In this document: piece after piece, positions 19,715-20,791 of the stretch | Numbering within the stretch: position 1 is the stretch's first letter | Layout of the letters: each line of letters starts with the position of its first letter | Position numbers and translations under genes: made by a program | Notes under the pieces: model-generated | The model's input: the letters and a program-made list of their open reading frames with translations, nothing else | Told to the model about the DNA's origin: nothing | Databases searched by the model: none | Source: Minisyncoccota bacterium | GTDB lineage: Bacteria; Patescibacteriota; Minisyncoccia; Phycocordibacterales; JAACPR01 | Length of the DNA: 20,791 bases | Assembly: GCA_018061745.1 (NCBI GenBank) | Contig: JAGOTN010000003.1 | Location: 12,035-32,825 of the forward strand | Direction of reading: 5' to 3'

Positions 19715-20680
19715 ATGAAATACAAAGTCGCAGTGCTTCGTGGGGGGCCATCAAGTGAATACGAAATTTCTTTAAAGACAGGGAAGTCTGTTGTGGAAAA
19801 TTTGCGTAATCGACATCAAGTTTTGGATGTTGTTATCGATATGCACGGCGACTGGTATTACAACGGAATTTTAGTTTCTCCTGCGGAAGTTTTGTCCAAT
19901 GTAGATGTTGTTTTCAATGCGATGCACGGCGAATATGGTGAAGACGGAAGGGTTCAACAAATTCTAGAACAAATCAATGTTCCTTTTACAGGACCAAAAG
20001 CTTTGTCTGCAATGCAATCAATTCGAAAAGATCACGCCCGAAGTGTTTTTGAAAATTTAGGATTAAAGACACCACTTGCTGCTATTGTTGAAAAAACATA
20101 TGACATAGAAAAAGTTGCGTATGAAGTTTTTAGAAAAATGCCAATGCCACTTATTTTGAAACCCCTGGATAAAGGTTCTTCTTTGGGTATTGTTATTGTG
20201 AAAGATTTTAAATCACTAGTAGATTCTTTGTCTGCACTTTTTGTTCACACAGAAAAAGTTTTAGTTGAGGAATATATACAAGGTAAAGAAGCGACTGTTG
20301 GTGTGATTGAAAATTTTCGAAATCAAGAATTGTACCCACTTTTTCCAACAGAAATTGTTTTGCCAGAAGGAAAAGAATTTTTTGATTACGATTCAAAGTT
20401 GAATGCAGAGATAAAAAATATTTGCCCTGGATGTTTTTCAAAAGCAGAAAATGAAGTTCTTCAGAGATCTGCAATTGCTGCGCACAGGGGATTGGGACTA
20501 AGACACTATTCTAGAAGTGATTTTATTGTTCATCCAAAAAGAGGGGTGTTTATTTTAGAAACAAACTCTCTACCTGGACTTGGTGAAAATTCTTTGATCT
20601 GCAAGTCTCTTGGGGCTTGTGGAACAAAATACGATGATTTTTTGGACCATGTTTTAGACCTTGCAACTAGAAAAAAGTAG
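19715..20680 (+). CDS. ddl: D-alanine--D-alanine ligase (ATP-grasp)
   Basis: Joins two D-Ala residues for the peptidoglycan stem peptide. Length 321 is typical. N-domain: RGGPSSEYEISLKTG with E15, and NAMHGEYGEDGRVQ (68-81). ATP-grasp: LKPLDKGSSLGI (148-159, with the Ser pair 155-156) and VEEYIQGKEATVGV (184-197). Metal site: R268-SDF and E282-TN284-SLPG. The omega loop reads FFDYDSKLNAEI (222-233), so the Lys is kept (K228) but the following residue, Tyr in DdlB-type D-Ala ligases, is Leu (L229). The other two members of that polar triad, Glu15 and the Ser, are present. It may affect preference for the second D-residue. Its own leaderless promoter lies in the 33-base gap after the HAD-like gene; the tRNA-Ala gene follows. 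Confidence 0.92.
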   Translation: MKYKVAVLRGGPSSEYEISLKTGKSVVENLRNRHQVLDVVIDMHGDWYYNGILVSPAEVLSNVDVVFNAMHGEYGEDGRVQQILEQINVPFTGPKALSAMQSIRKDHARSVFENLGLKTPLAAIVEKTYDIEKVAYEVFRKMPMPLILKPLDKGSSLGIVIVKDFKSLVDSLSALFVHTEKVLVEEYIQGKEATVGVIENFRNQELYPLFPTEIVLPEGKEFFDYDSKLNAEIKNICPGCFSKAENEVLQRSAIAAHRGLGLRHYSRSDFIVHPKRGVFILETNSLPGLGENSLICKSLGACGTKYDDFLDHVLDLATRKK

Positions 20681-20688
20681 GGTAGAAT
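20661..20688 (+). promoter_or_regulatory. Promoter of tRNA-Ala
   Basis: TTGCAA (20661-20666), 16-base spacer, TAGAAT (20683-20688). The -35 lies inside the last codons of ddl. Predicted start near 20695 gives a 5' leader of about 13 bases for RNase P. Confidence 0.5.
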
Positions 20689-20707
20689 ACTTTTTACCCA
20701 TAAACAT

Positions 20708-20780
20708 GGGCCTGTAGCTCAATTGGTAGAGCGCCTCATTTGCACTGAGGAGGCAGCGGGTTCGAATCCTGTCAGGTCCA
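20708..20780 (+). tRNA. tRNA-Ala (anticodon TGC)
   Basis: A complete 73-base cloverleaf. The acceptor stem GGGCCTG pairs with CAGGTCC and contains the G3-U70 wobble that marks alanine tRNAs; the discriminator is A (20780). The anticodon stem is CCTCA/TGAGG with loop TTTGCAC, anticodon TGC at 20741-20743. The T arm carries TTCGAAT. The next bases are CAA, so the 3' CCA is not encoded and must be added. Confidence 0.97.
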
Positions 20781-20791
20781 CAAAACTACAA

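Noticed and set aside
1..20791. CRISPR arrays, insertion sequences, prophage, recoded stops
   Set aside because: No regularly spaced repeats, transposase or phage proteins were seen. TGA ends genes at 4943, 14355 and 18679, so code 11 applies.

Overview
The window looks like ordinary chromosome from a Patescibacteria (Candidate Phyla Radiation) genome, most likely Parcubacteria-like. The evidence is a compact AT-rich gene layout, normal stop codons (TAA, TGA and TAG all end genes, so TGA is not recoded), shortened or cysteine-poor versions of core enzymes (UvrC, UvrA, Tgt), many small orphan proteins, and no visible Shine-Dalgarno sites. The lineage call is inference from style, not from a marker gene.

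Layout. 1-3040: a UvrD-type helicase fused to a Fe-S nuclease. 3048-4602: a membrane-anchored DsbA-like protein, divergent from undecaprenyl-diphosphatase uppP. 4662-4943: an orphan gene with its own terminator. 6810-4963 (minus): hisS followed by a DEDDy exonuclease. 6870-7749 (plus): three small membrane proteins, including a 25-residue one. 8456-7746 (minus): a LOG-family protein. 8541-10400 (plus): a degenerate Nudix-like orphan, then tgt lacking its zinc cysteines. 11330-10435 (minus): two orphan genes with look-alike promoters and terminators. 11433-18679: uvrB, an adenylate-kinase-like orphan, uvrA, a reverse-strand zinc-finger orphan, and a short uvrC. 18694-20780 (plus): a Nudix hydrolase, a degenerate HAD-like protein, ddl and tRNA-Ala(TGC). 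No stretch longer than about 130 bases lacks a gene, and no insertion sequence, CRISPR array or prophage is visible.

Function. Nucleotide excision repair (UvrABC) dominates the right half, with helicase-nuclease DNA end processing on the left. Cell-wall precursor supply (uppP, ddl), translation (hisS, tgt, tRNA-Ala) and extracytoplasmic thiol chemistry (DsbA-like) fill the rest.

Two gene classes stand out. The core genes are AT-rich and mostly have a TATAAT-like -10 only 6-8 bases before the start codon, which predicts leaderless mRNAs. This also corrects the apparent starts of hisS and tgt. Six small, more GC-rich orphan genes (4662, 8541, 10435, 11034, 13609, 17180) sit singly or in a pair between core genes, and each is closed by a strong Rho-independent terminator. 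The core genes largely lack such terminators. The orphans look like self-contained transcription units inserted among housekeeping genes, and they are the best lead for something undescribed. A palindrome matching the CTGT-N8-ACAG SOS-box pattern lies at the predicted transcription start of uvrA.
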